From Motiliproteus sp036960405 (GTDB lineage Bacteria > Pseudomonadota > Gammaproteobacteria > Pseudomonadales > Balneatricaceae): a stretch of 64,000 nt of DNA. The notes below the pieces were generated by a model. The model was given only the letters and a program-made list of their open reading frames with translations. It was not told the origin of the DNA and did no database searches. Shown here in pieces: positions 49,577-57,420 of the stretch (the stretch's first letter is position 1; the number at the start of each line of letters is the position of its first letter). Position numbers and translations under genes: made by a program. The stretch covers positions 1 through 64,000 of the forward strand of contig JBALWS010000001.1 of assembly GCA_036960405.1 (NCBI GenBank), given 5' to 3'.

Positions 49577-50545
49577 ATGCAGCCACACCAACTTCACCCT
49601 CAAATCGGCGACGATTTCGAAGCGGTAAACCAGTTTATCCTCGGCAATCTTCACTCCGGCGTACCGCTGGTTGAAAAAATTGGCAACTATATCGTCGAGA
49701 GCGGCGGCAAGCGCATTCGCCCGCTATTAGTACTGCTGGCAGCACGAAGCTGTAACTACCAAGGCAGCGACCACATCAGCCTGGCAGCGGTGATCGAATT
49801 CATCCATACCGCCACCCTGCTGCACGACGACGTTGTCGACACCTCCGACCTGCGTCGCGGCAAAGCAACCGCCAATGCTAAATGGGGCAACGCACCGAGC
49901 GTACTGGTCGGCGACTTTCTCTACTCGCGCGCCTTCCAGATGCTGGTCGAGCTCGGCTCCATGCCGATCATGTCGGTCATCTCAAACGCCACCAACGTGA
50001 TTGCCGAAGGCGAAGTGCTGCAGCTTCTTAACTGCAAAAACCCCGATGTCGACGAAGCCAGCTACATGAAGGTCATTCTCGGCAAAACCGCCATGCTGTT
50101 TGAAGCCGCCAGCCAGAGCGGAGCCATCATCGCCGGTGCGACCGAACCACAAACTCAAGCCTTACAACTCTACGGCCGCCACCTCGGCATCGCCTTCCAA
50201 CTGGTCGACGATGTTCTGGACTATCAGAGCTCTGCCGAGGAGATGGGTAAAAATGTCGGCGACGATCTAGCCGAAGGTAAACCCACACTGCCCCTTATCC
50301 ACACCATGAAGCACGGCACCGAGACGCAACGGCAACTGATTCGCCAAGCGATTCGCAAAGGCGGCCTGGAAGACCTCGAACCGATTCGCCAAGCGGTTAT
50401 CGACAGTGGCGCTATCGACTACACCTTCGATCAAGCACAACAACAAGTCGATCTAGCACTTGAGCAGCTAGCACTGCTTCCGGCATCACCTTTTAATGAT
50501 ATTTTGCAGCAACTAGCCCAGCTAGCGGTAAACCGCCGAACCTAA
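49577..50545 (+). CDS. ispB: Octaprenyl diphosphate synthase
   Basis: IspB elongates farnesyl diphosphate with IPP to make the ubiquinone side chain. The 322-residue trans-prenyltransferase has GGKRIRPLLVLLA and the first aspartate-rich motif LLHDDVVDTSDLRRG. The second aspartate motif is in FQLVDDVLDYQ, then GKNVGDDLAEGKPTLPLI. Length fits (323). Divergent from rplU, as in E. coli. No clear Shine-Dalgarno sequence is seen before ATG 49577. It consumes IPP, while the dxr and ispH genes are absent from their usual places. Confidence 0.97.
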   Translation: MQPHQLHPQIGDDFEAVNQFILGNLHSGVPLVEKIGNYIVESGGKRIRPLLVLLAARSCNYQGSDHISLAAVIEFIHTATLLHDDVVDTSDLRRGKATANAKWGNAPSVLVGDFLYSRAFQMLVELGSMPIMSVISNATNVIAEGEVLQLLNCKNPDVDEASYMKVILGKTAMLFEAASQSGAIIAGATEPQTQALQLYGRHLGIAFQLVDDVLDYQSSAEEMGKNVGDDLAEGKPTLPLIHTMKHGTETQRQLIRQAIRKGGLEDLEPIRQAVIDSGAIDYTFDQAQQQVDLALEQLALLPASPFNDILQQLAQLAVNRRT

Positions 50546-50557
50546 CAGGTCAAATAA

Positions 50558-50599
50558 CCCGCTTTTCACTAGGCGAAAGCGGGAGTAAACCGGTATAAT
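50558..50599 (+). promoter_or_regulatory. Candidate fabA promoter with adjacent inverted repeat
   Basis: TATAAT at 50594-50599 is a consensus -10 box 39 bp before fabA; the -35 is weak (AGGCGA). An 8-bp perfect inverted repeat CCCGCTTT-N10-AAAGCGGG (50558-50583) runs through the -35 region, which suggests an operator; as a terminator for ispB it lacks a U-run. Confidence 0.45.
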
Positions 50600-50637
50600 C
50601 GGCCCTTTGACTCACAACAAACGGATCTTTTTCGCCA

Positions 50638-51153
50638 ATGACAAAGCCATCTTCTTTTAATCGCGACGAATTGCTGCAGTGCGGCTACGGTGAGATGTTC
50701 GGCCCTGGTAACGCCCGCCTACCGGTTGGCAATATGCTGATGGCTGATCGCATCATTACGATCAACGAAGACGGCGGCCAATTTGGCAAAGGCGAAATCA
50801 TTGCCGAGCTGGATATCAACCCTGACCTTTGGTTCTTCGATTGCCACTTCCCCACCGATCCGGTTATGCCTGGCTGTCTGGGACTGGACGCGATGTGGCA
50901 GATGGTTGGCTTCTTCCTGGCATGGAAAGGTAACAAAGGCCGCGGTCGCGCTCTGGGTGCCGGCGAGGTTAAGTTTTTCGGACAAGTACTACCCACCGCC
51001 AAGAAAGTCACCTACCACCTTGAACTCAAGCGCTTGATCGAACGCAAGTTGGTGATGGGCATTGCTGACGCTTCTCTGTCCGTCGACGGTCGCGAGATCT
51101 ACACAGCCAAAGACCTCAAGGTCGGCTTGTTTACCTCTACCGACGACTTCTAG
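50638..51153 (+). CDS. fabA: 3-hydroxydecanoyl-ACP dehydratase/isomerase FabA
   Basis: FabA dehydrates 3-hydroxydecanoyl-ACP and isomerises the double bond, starting unsaturated fatty acid synthesis. The 171-residue hot-dog protein has catalytic His70 in WFFDCHFPTDPVMPG and Asp84 in LGLDAMW. Length is identical to E. coli FabA (172). It is followed by fabB in one direction, the fabAB arrangement of Pseudomonas and many alpha- and gammaproteobacteria. A terminator hairpin lies between them (51224-51256). Confidence 0.98.
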   Translation: MTKPSSFNRDELLQCGYGEMFGPGNARLPVGNMLMADRIITINEDGGQFGKGEIIAELDINPDLWFFDCHFPTDPVMPGCLGLDAMWQMVGFFLAWKGNKGRGRALGAGEVKFFGQVLPTAKKVTYHLELKRLIERKLVMGIADASLSVDGREIYTAKDLKVGLFTSTDDF

Positions 51154-51223
51154 CCAGTTAGCACACTTACACACGGCAAATCGACCCAACCCTAATCACT
51201 GGCCAAGTCGGTTTGAATATCAG

Positions 51224-51256
51224 AAAATGGGGCTCAACATTAGGCCCCATTTTTTC
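51224..51256 (+). terminator. Terminator-like hairpin between fabA and fabB
   Basis: AAAATGGGGC and GCCCCATTTT form a 10-bp stem with a loop of about 10 nt and a T-run. It lies 25 bp before the fabB start, so part of the fabA mRNA may end here. Confidence 0.7.
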
Positions 51257-51280
51257 AGTTACAAGAAAGAGGTTCGACCT

Positions 51281-52498
51281 ATGCGACGTGTCGTTGTCAC
51301 CGGTATCGGTATCACATCATGCATCGGCTGCGATAAAGAGACCGTTACCGAGTCTCTAAAAGCAGGACGCTCTGGAATTTCCTTCCAGGAAGAATACAAA
51401 GAGATGGGGTTCCGCAGCCACATTGCTGGCAGCATCGATCTCAACCTGTCCGAGCTGATTGATCGCAAGCTATTCCGCTTCATGGGCGACTCTGCCGCCT
51501 ATTCCTACCTAGCGATGAAAAACGCTATCGAAGATTCTGGCCTTGCCGAAGAGCAGGTATCGAATGTTCGTACCGGCCTGATCGCCGGCTCCGGTGGTGC
51601 ATCATCGGCCAACGTAGTCGAAGCAGCGGACATCCTTCGTGACCGAGGCATCAAGCGCGTCGGCCCTTATCGCGTCACCCGCACCATGGGCAGCACGGTA
51701 TCAGCCTGCTTGGCGACACCGTTCAAGATCAAAGGCGTCAACTACTCCATCACCTCCGCCTGCTCCACCAGCGCCCACTGCATCGGCAACGCGATGGAGC
51801 TTATCCAACTCGGCAAGCAAGACGTAGTCTTTGCTGGCGGTGGCGAAGAGCTGCACTGGTCCATGAGCTGCCTGTTTGACGCGATGGGCGCCCTGTCTAC
51901 CAAGTACAACGAGACTCCAGACAAAGCCAGCCGCGCCTACGATGCCAACCGTGATGGTTTCGTCATCGCTGGCGGCGGCGGCATGCTGGTCATCGAGGAG
52001 CTAGAGCACGCCAAAGCACGCGGCGCCAAGATCTACGCCGAGCTGGTTGGCTACGGCGCCACCTCTGACGGCTATGACATGGTTGCCCCATCTGGCGAAG
52101 GCGCCCTGCGCTGCATGCAACAGGCGATGGCCACTGTTGATGGCGATATCGATTACATCAACGCCCACGGCACCAGCACTCCAGTTGGCGACATGCAGGA
52201 ACTCAAAGCAGTTAAGCTGGCCTTCGGGGACGACATCCCTACCGTCGGCTCCACCAAGTCACTGTCGGGCCACTCCCTCGGCGCAGCAGGCGTTCAGGAA
52301 GCGATCTACAGCTTACTGATGATGGAAGGCGACTTTATTGCAGCCTCTGCCAACGTCGATACACTGGACCCCGAAGCCGAAGGCATGCCGATCATTACCG
52401 AGCGTAAAGATAACGCCGGCCTGGAGCGCGTGATGTCCAACAGCTTTGGCTTTGGCGGCACCAACGCCTCGCTGGTATTCCAACGCTACCGCGACTAA
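51281..52498 (+). CDS. fabB: 3-oxoacyl-ACP synthase I FabB
   Basis: FabB elongates the cis-3-decenoyl-ACP made by FabA into long unsaturated acids. The 405-residue condensing enzyme starts MRRVVVTGIGITSCIG. The catalytic Cys is at about 161 in TSACSTSAHC; the two active-site His are in INAHGTSTPVGD and KSLSGHSLGAAG; the C-terminus has NSFGFGGTNASL. Length matches E. coli FabB (406). ATG 51281 has AGAGG upstream. The longer frame overlapping fabA is rejected. It pairs with fabA functionally. Confidence 0.98.
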   Translation: MRRVVVTGIGITSCIGCDKETVTESLKAGRSGISFQEEYKEMGFRSHIAGSIDLNLSELIDRKLFRFMGDSAAYSYLAMKNAIEDSGLAEEQVSNVRTGLIAGSGGASSANVVEAADILRDRGIKRVGPYRVTRTMGSTVSACLATPFKIKGVNYSITSACSTSAHCIGNAMELIQLGKQDVVFAGGGEELHWSMSCLFDAMGALSTKYNETPDKASRAYDANRDGFVIAGGGGMLVIEELEHAKARGAKIYAELVGYGATSDGYDMVAPSGEGALRCMQQAMATVDGDIDYINAHGTSTPVGDMQELKAVKLAFGDDIPTVGSTKSLSGHSLGAAGVQEAIYSLLMMEGDFIAASANVDTLDPEAEGMPIITERKDNAGLERVMSNSFGFGGTNASLVFQRYRD

Positions 52499-52514
52499 GC
52501 CCTCCGTGATATCG

Positions 52515-52530
52515 CCCCAGCTAGCTGGGG
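52515..52530. repeat. 16-bp perfect palindrome after fabB
   Basis: CCCCAGCTAGCTGGGG is self-complementary over 16 bp, between the fabB stop and its terminator. Probably a small 3' hairpin in the mRNA. Confidence 0.6.
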
Positions 52531-52534
52531 GCAA

Positions 52535-52566
52535 CAAAAAAGCCGCTCAATGAGCGGCTTTTTTAT
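52535..52566. terminator. Terminator after fabB
   Basis: AAAGCCGCTCA and TGAGCGGCTTT form an 11-bp stem with almost no loop, flanked by an A-run and T-run. It can end fabB and the converging acyltransferase/moa transcript. Confidence 0.9.
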
Positions 52567-52591
52567 TTGGTCAAACGGAGAGCACAAACGC

Positions 52592-53332
52592 CTAATTCAC
52601 CGTCTCAACCTGCTCGCCACCGTCAGCAGCAGGCACCAAACGCTGCTGAATCCAACCGGTAGACTGCTGGAACACCTCGTCAACACTGCGCCCCTCGGTA
52701 GAGATCGGCTCGCCGATCTCGATCCGAATCACCCCAGGAATTTTGGTAAAACGCCCCGATGGCCAATGCTCGCCTGCATTATGCACCAGCGGCACCACCT
52801 CCACTTTGGCACTGCACGCCAGCATCGCGCCACCCTTATTGAACTTACCCTGCTCGCCTGCCGCGACCCGCGTTCCCTGAGGAAAAATCAATACCGGAAC
52901 GCCCTCTGACAGCCGCTCTTTACCCTGCTTCAACAGCTGCTTCACTGCCCCGGTACGCTTGGAACGATCGATCGCGATCGGCCGCAGCAGCGCCAACGCC
53001 CAGCCAAAAAACGGGATCCGCAGCAGTTCCCGCTTCAACACCGTACCCAGCGGCTGAATCAGTAACTGCAGGTAGATCGTCTCCCATTCGCTCTGATGAT
53101 TGGCCAACAGCACGAACGGCCGGTCCTGGGGCAGATTCTCCTTCCCCACCAACTGGTAACGAACCCCACAGGTTACCCGCAACCAAAACACTACGAAGCG
53201 ATTCATCGAACTGACAAACTTGAATCTTGGTCGGTATGGCAGCCAACTCGCAAAAATCAAACTTAGAGTTGAATGCAGCACCATCGACGAAATAAAAAAC
53301 AGGTAGAACAGAAAGGCGCGAACGTAAGCCAT
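52592..53332 (-). CDS. 1-acyl-glycerol-3-phosphate acyltransferase (PlsC type)
   Basis: Probably makes phosphatidic acid from lysophosphatidic acid at the inner membrane. The 246-residue protein starts MAYVRAFLFYLFFISSMVLH (a membrane anchor) and has the acyltransferase motif ANHQSEWETIYLQ, an H-X4-E variant seen in a proteobacterial PlsC subgroup where others have H-X4-D. LLRIPFFGWAL follows, with the FPQGTRVAAGEQGKFNKGG substrate block (FPEGTR-like). ATG 53332 is chosen because the longer frame overlaps moaD. It precedes nothing in the same operon and is downstream of moaD. Confidence 0.9.
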   Translation of the reverse strand: MAYVRAFLFYLFFISSMVLHSTLSLIFASWLPYRPRFKFVSSMNRFVVFWLRVTCGVRYQLVGKENLPQDRPFVLLANHQSEWETIYLQLLIQPLGTVLKRELLRIPFFGWALALLRPIAIDRSKRTGAVKQLLKQGKERLSEGVPVLIFPQGTRVAAGEQGKFNKGGAMLACSAKVEVVPLVHNAGEHWPSGRFTKIPGVIRIEIGEPISTEGRSVDEVFQQSTGWIQQRLVPAADGGEQVETVN

Positions 53333-53351
53333 CTGCGATTTCCTCTCGAGC

Positions 53352-53603
53352 TCAACCGCCGGTGACGGGTGGGAAAAACGCCACTTCATCACCATCATTT
53401 ACAACCGCATCAGACCGACTCATCTGCTGATTAACCGCCACCAGCACCTTGTCATCTTGCAACGCCGAGCGCCATAACTCACCCCGCTGAGACAGCTGCT
53501 CGGTCAACTCTGCCACACTGAGCGAAGCCTGATCGAGCTCAAGTGCAAACTGATCGCAACCCAAACGCTCTCTAATACTGGCCAACAACACAACTTTAAT
53601 CAT
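53352..53603 (-). CDS. moaD: Molybdopterin synthase sulfur carrier subunit
   Basis: MoaD carries the sulfur as a C-terminal thiocarboxylate on Gly-Gly for molybdopterin synthesis. The 83-residue ubiquitin-fold protein from ATG 53603 starts MIKVVLLASIRERLGCDQF and ends in VAFFPPVTGG, the required double glycine. It lies 2 bp after the moaC stop. The usual partner moaE is not next to it; the next gene is the acyltransferase, so moaE must be elsewhere. Start choice follows the family length (81-83) and the moaC stop. Confidence 0.95.
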   Translation of the reverse strand: MIKVVLLASIRERLGCDQFALELDQASLSVAELTEQLSQRGELWRSALQDDKVLVAVNQQMSRSDAVVNDGDEVAFFPPVTGG

Positions 53604-53605
53604 GT

Positions 53606-54094
53606 TTAAGACTCCTCTACCTTCCAATGCCCGCTACGGCCGCCCAATTTTTCCAGCAACCGAACACCGTCGATAGTCATTCCACGGTCAACCGCTTTAC
53701 ACATGTCGTACAACGTCAAAGCTGCAGCCGATGCCGCGGTCAACGCCTCCATCTCAACCCCGGTACGACCATTGAGCTTACACAGCGTTTCAATCCGTAC
53801 CCGCTGCTGCTCGGGCTCGGCAATCAGCTCGACCGTCACCTTGCTCAACATCAGCGGGTGGCACAAAGGAATAATATCCGAGCAACGCTTGGCAGCCTGA
53901 ATCCCAGCAATACGCGCCACGGCCAACACATCACCCTTATGATGCCGACCCTCGGTAATCATCGCCAACGTCTCGGGCAACATCCGAATATAGGCCTCAG
54001 CACGGGCTTCGCGAGTCGTCACCTCTTTCTCGGACACGTCCACCATATGGGCATGCCCTTGGGCATCAAGATGAGTCAAATGTTGCTCAGCCAT
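53606..54094 (-). CDS. moaC: Cyclic pyranopterin monophosphate synthase
   Basis: MoaC completes the ring-forming step after MoaA in molybdenum cofactor synthesis. The 162-residue protein shows MVDVSEKEVTTREARAEA, AGIQAAKRCSDIIPLCHPLML with the conserved catalytic segment, and GVEMEALTAASAAALTLYDMCKAVDRGM (key residues GVEMEALT, YDMCKA). Length fits (161). It lies 19 bp after the upstream acyltransferase gene and before moaD. With moaA at 55398, the cluster supplies three of the core cofactor genes. Confidence 0.98.
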   Translation of the reverse strand: MAEQHLTHLDAQGHAHMVDVSEKEVTTREARAEAYIRMLPETLAMITEGRHHKGDVLAVARIAGIQAAKRCSDIIPLCHPLMLSKVTVELIAEPEQQRVRIETLCKLNGRTGVEMEALTAASAAALTLYDMCKAVDRGMTIDGVRLLEKLGGRSGHWKVEES

Positions 54095-54112
54095 AGGGGC
54101 TATTCTCTTAGT

Positions 54113-55237
54113 TTACGGTTGATCTAACTGCTGCTTGCTCAGTACAGGGTTTGCATACTGCGCCACAAACCAAGGCAAGCAGTCTGAATTCAATTCTGCG
54201 ATACGACTCTGGTAACTATTGCGTTTATCAGCCGGCACCTGATCAGCATCACGCCCAGCCGCTATTATGTTGGAGCCATGCAGATGATAGTTACTGATCA
54301 CCGCCCGATCAATCGCCTGCACCAACTCTTCAGCTGTATCAAAGTCATCGGTGATCGGTTTACCAAAGGCAACATGAACGTCACCTTTGAATCCAATGAT
54401 GCCCTGCACGATACTTTCAATATCTTCAAATTGTGACTTCTGATAACTACCCTCAGAATCCAACGCGTGCAACTCTTCTGCCTTAAGCGCATCGCAGGGA
54501 TCATACTCGTAGGAGATCGAGACCGGTACGATATGCAACGCCTTGACCACCTCGCTAAAGCTCAACCCACGTTTTTTGAGGCTCATGTATAACATTTTCA
54601 AAATGGCCGGCTCGGTCCGATCGTTACCATCTTTGGCCCGCCCTTCGCGCTGCGCCAACCACACCGAATGTCCACTACTGATCGAGTGATCGATATAACC
54701 CGACAGCTGCATCAACGCCTTCATCTTGCCGCGGATACCGGAAGCCGAACGGTTAACAATAAAACTCTTATTAAGCCGCATCAGATCAGAAACATAGGGC
54801 TTTTTCAGCAGATTATCACCGATAGCGATTCGCGCCGTATCCATGCCGTTGTGGTACAGCCCCCAGTTAACAAAAGCCGGGTCCATCGCGATATCGCGAT
54901 GGTTGGAGATAAACAGATAGGCGACCCCTGGATTAAGCCGATCGATACCAGAAAAGCTCACTTTTCCAGTTGTTCGATCTACCATGCTCTGCATATAAGC
55001 GGCGATCACATCCTGTAGCTGTGCGACCGTATCAATACCCGCCAACTGCTTAGACAACACACGAACCACCAATGGTCGTACCACAAACGGCATCCACCGA
55101 CTCAGTCGGGGAAAGCGAAACCGGGTCAGCGCGGTAATAAATTCTGGAGTGGTTAACAAGCGAGCGATCACATCGGCCACTTCGCTGTCATTATAAGGAC
55201 GAATCTCGTCAAACTGCTCTTGATCTGCTGTACTCAT
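54113..55237 (-). CDS. 1-acyl-glycerol-3-phosphate acyltransferase-like protein
   Basis: A 374-residue protein of the PlsC/PlsB acyltransferase superfamily without a clear membrane segment. The first motif reads FISNHRDIAMDPAFVNWG: His and Asp are separated by five residues instead of four. VWLAQREGRAKDG corresponds to the FPEGTR block, and HIVPVSISYEYDPCDAL resembles motif IV. A positive patch (RFRFPRLSRWMP) near residue 40 may dock it to the membrane. Family members like this are annotated as acyltransferases of unknown acceptor. It is the first gene of the moaC-moaD-plsC-like unit. Confidence 0.75.
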   Translation of the reverse strand: MSTADQEQFDEIRPYNDSEVADVIARLLTTPEFITALTRFRFPRLSRWMPFVVRPLVVRVLSKQLAGIDTVAQLQDVIAAYMQSMVDRTTGKVSFSGIDRLNPGVAYLFISNHRDIAMDPAFVNWGLYHNGMDTARIAIGDNLLKKPYVSDLMRLNKSFIVNRSASGIRGKMKALMQLSGYIDHSISSGHSVWLAQREGRAKDGNDRTEPAILKMLYMSLKKRGLSFSEVVKALHIVPVSISYEYDPCDALKAEELHALDSEGSYQKSQFEDIESIVQGIIGFKGDVHVAFGKPITDDFDTAEELVQAIDRAVISNYHLHGSNIIAAGRDADQVPADKRNSYQSRIAELNSDCLPWFVAQYANPVLSKQQLDQP

Positions 55238-55285
55238 GCCGCCATTTTCGAGCTTGAAAAGCCCGTTACCATATCATCAATCAAC

Positions 55286-55304
55286 CCGGAACCACGTGTT
55301 CCGG
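55286..55304. repeat. Inverted repeat before the acyltransferase gene
   Basis: CCGGAAC-CACGT-GTTCCGG, a 7-bp perfect inverted repeat 50 bp before the acyltransferase start. Just upstream on the minus strand TTGCAG-N16-TGTATT could be a promoter, which makes the dyad a candidate operator or leader hairpin. Confidence 0.4.
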
Positions 55305-55397
55305 CACAATACAAAGCCGCACATTCTACCTGCAATTAACACAAAAGGCAGCGAACCCTAAATAAACCCCTTGGACTAGACCAGCATAGGGCTAGAA

Positions 55398-56399
55398 TCA
55401 GCCACCGGTCATGTTCATAAATCGCAAAATCTGCGGTTCGGCATCAAGATCAAACTCATGCTTTTCCGGTTTCAGATCCATCGCCTGCACGATTGCCTGC
55501 TCGAGCTGGCCAGACTCAACTCCCGGCGTACGCAACAGTTCGCGCAGGTCGTAGGAATGCTCGTTACCCAAACACAGCAACAATCGTCCCTCGACCGTCA
55601 GCCGCACCCGATTGCACTGATCGCAGAAATTATGACTATGCGGGGAGATGAAACCGATTCGACTGTCTCTATCGGGCATGCTGTAGTAGCGAGAAGGCCC
55701 TGCCGTAACGACTTCAGATTCTAGCAAGGGGTAACGCTGTAGAATAATCTCGCGAACCTCTTCGCTGGAGCAGTAGGTCTCGTTGCGCTCGTGCTCCTCA
55801 ATCAACCCCAACGGCATCTCTTCGATAAAGCTGATGTCTAGCTGCCGCTCGCGCGCATATTCAACCAGATCCAACACTTCATCATCGTTACGCCCCTTCA
55901 TGATCACCGCGTTAAGCTTGATCCGCTCAAACCCTGCCGCGCGAGCCGCATCGATCCCTGCCAACACCTGATCCAACTTGCCGGTACGGGTTAGCTCACG
56001 GAACAACTCAGGCCGCAACGAGTCCAAACTGATATTGAGCCGCTTAACCCCCGCATCGCGAATCTCAGCAGCCATTTTGGACAGCTGAGAACCGTTGGTT
56101 GTCATCACCAACTCTTCCAATCCATCGAGATCAGACAACCGCCTGCAAAGATGGGTGATGCCGCGTCGTACCAGCGGCTCGCCACCGGTGAGACGAATTT
56201 TCTTCACACCAAGGCGAACAAATGCACCAGCGACCCTCTCGATCTCTTCCAGCGTCAACACTTGAGGCCGGGGCAGAAAGGTCATCTGCTCGCTCATACA
56301 ATACACGCAGCGAAAATCGCAACGATCCGTTACCGACATTCGAACATAATCGACGGTACGGCCAAAACGATCGACCAAGGAAGGAGTAGACACCAGCAT
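55398..56399 (-). CDS. moaA: GTP 3',8-cyclase MoaA
   Basis: MoaA is a radical-SAM enzyme that, with MoaC, converts GTP to cyclic pyranopterin monophosphate. The protein of 333 residues has the N-terminal radical-SAM cluster motif CDFRCVYC (Cys27, 31, 34). The C-terminal second cluster motif is CDQCNRVRLTVEGRLLLC, and the Gly-Gly end (MTGG) is needed for activity. LTGGEPLVRRGI is the SAM-contact GGE motif. ATG 56399 is chosen over the adjacent GTG. The gene is in the same direction as moaC-moaD, separated by the acyltransferase. Confidence 0.97.
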   Translation of the reverse strand: MLVSTPSLVDRFGRTVDYVRMSVTDRCDFRCVYCMSEQMTFLPRPQVLTLEEIERVAGAFVRLGVKKIRLTGGEPLVRRGITHLCRRLSDLDGLEELVMTTNGSQLSKMAAEIRDAGVKRLNISLDSLRPELFRELTRTGKLDQVLAGIDAARAAGFERIKLNAVIMKGRNDDEVLDLVEYARERQLDISFIEEMPLGLIEEHERNETYCSSEEVREIILQRYPLLESEVVTAGPSRYYSMPDRDSRIGFISPHSHNFCDQCNRVRLTVEGRLLLCLGNEHSYDLRELLRTPGVESGQLEQAIVQAMDLKPEKHEFDLDAEPQILRFMNMTGG

Positions 56400-56491
56400 C
56401 ACCGTAATTTCAGAGTTAGTCTAAAGCAGTATACCTGACTATTTAGCTATGTTTTAACGATTCGTTATCCACACCAGTCCAGAGCCGCCCT

Positions 56492-57376
56492 TTAAGCCGT
56501 CCAACTGTAATAACTACGGATAACCTGCATCAGGCCGGAACGCCAAGCACGCTGGTGAATACCAAACGCGTTCAGTATTTTATGACAATCAAGCTGGCTA
56601 TTTGCCGGGCGCTGACGGACCACCAATTCGGCTTGCGGTACGGCCAGCAACCGCTCCAGCGGTATATCCTCATACTGCCTCGCCGCAGCTACGATAGACT
56701 CGGCAAAGCCAAACCAGCTGATGCTTTCAGAAGATGTGTAATGGTAGGTACCCCAGCACTCGATACCGCAATCAAGCTGTTTGACAATCGCCAACAGCAC
56801 CCGCGCAAGGTCCGATGCAGGAGTCGGCGCTCCGACCAACCCATCGACGACTTCGATCTCTTTTTGCAGCCGCGCTTGCTCTAGCAGCTCTCGAACGTAG
56901 CTACCACTGCGAGCGCTGAACAGCCAGCCAGTACGAATGATGATGTGATAGGGCAACGCGGCGCGAACTAACGCCTCACCACGAAGCTTACTCTTGGCGT
57001 AAAGCGTTTTCGGTGACGGCTCATAGTCTTCCGCGTAGGGTTCGACCAAATCGCCATCAAGAACCTCAGCACAGGACACGTGCAACATCACACAGCCAGC
57101 CTTGCGACAACTTTCAGCCAGAATGGCAGCTCCACGCGTATTGACGGCATAACCTGCCGAGGTTTCCTCATAAGCATGCAGCGTCGCAGCTGCATTGATC
57201 AGAAATCTCGGTTGATGTTCTGCCAGCACCGCTGCGACGGCAGCAGGGTCGAGAATATCGAGCTGATCCGAATCCAGCGCGGTAACCTCAAAACCCTCTT
57301 CACGAGCCAAAGCATCCACCTCGTAACCGAGCTGGCCCTGAGCACCGACAACCAACAATGCTGGCAATTCAAACAA
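56492..57376 (-). CDS. RmlD-like extended SDR (dTDP-4-dehydrorhamnose reductase family)
   Basis: This 294-residue NAD(P)-dependent reductase belongs to the family that makes dTDP-rhamnose. The dinucleotide motif GAQGQLGYEV is at residues 12-21, then DQLDILDPAAV and NAAATLHAYEE. The catalytic YxxxK is in TLYAKSKLRGE, and TGWLFSARSGSYV and VDGLVGAPTPASDLARV (GxPT) are family features. Thr/Ser of the active site is not obvious as SCAEV. The gene is isolated: no rmlA, rmlB or rmlC nearby. It lies between ssb and moaA, an uncommon place, so its true substrate is unknown. Confidence 0.8.
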   Translation of the reverse strand: MFELPALLVVGAQGQLGYEVDALAREEGFEVTALDSDQLDILDPAAVAAVLAEHQPRFLINAAATLHAYEETSAGYAVNTRGAAILAESCRKAGCVMLHVSCAEVLDGDLVEPYAEDYEPSPKTLYAKSKLRGEALVRAALPYHIIIRTGWLFSARSGSYVRELLEQARLQKEIEVVDGLVGAPTPASDLARVLLAIVKQLDCGIECWGTYHYTSSESISWFGFAESIVAAARQYEDIPLERLLAVPQAELVVRQRPANSQLDCHKILNAFGIHQRAWRSGLMQVIRSYYSWTA

Positions 57377-57420
57377 AGGAGCAGTCCTAAACGGTTTTTA
57401 TGGTTTACAAAAACTTAAGC

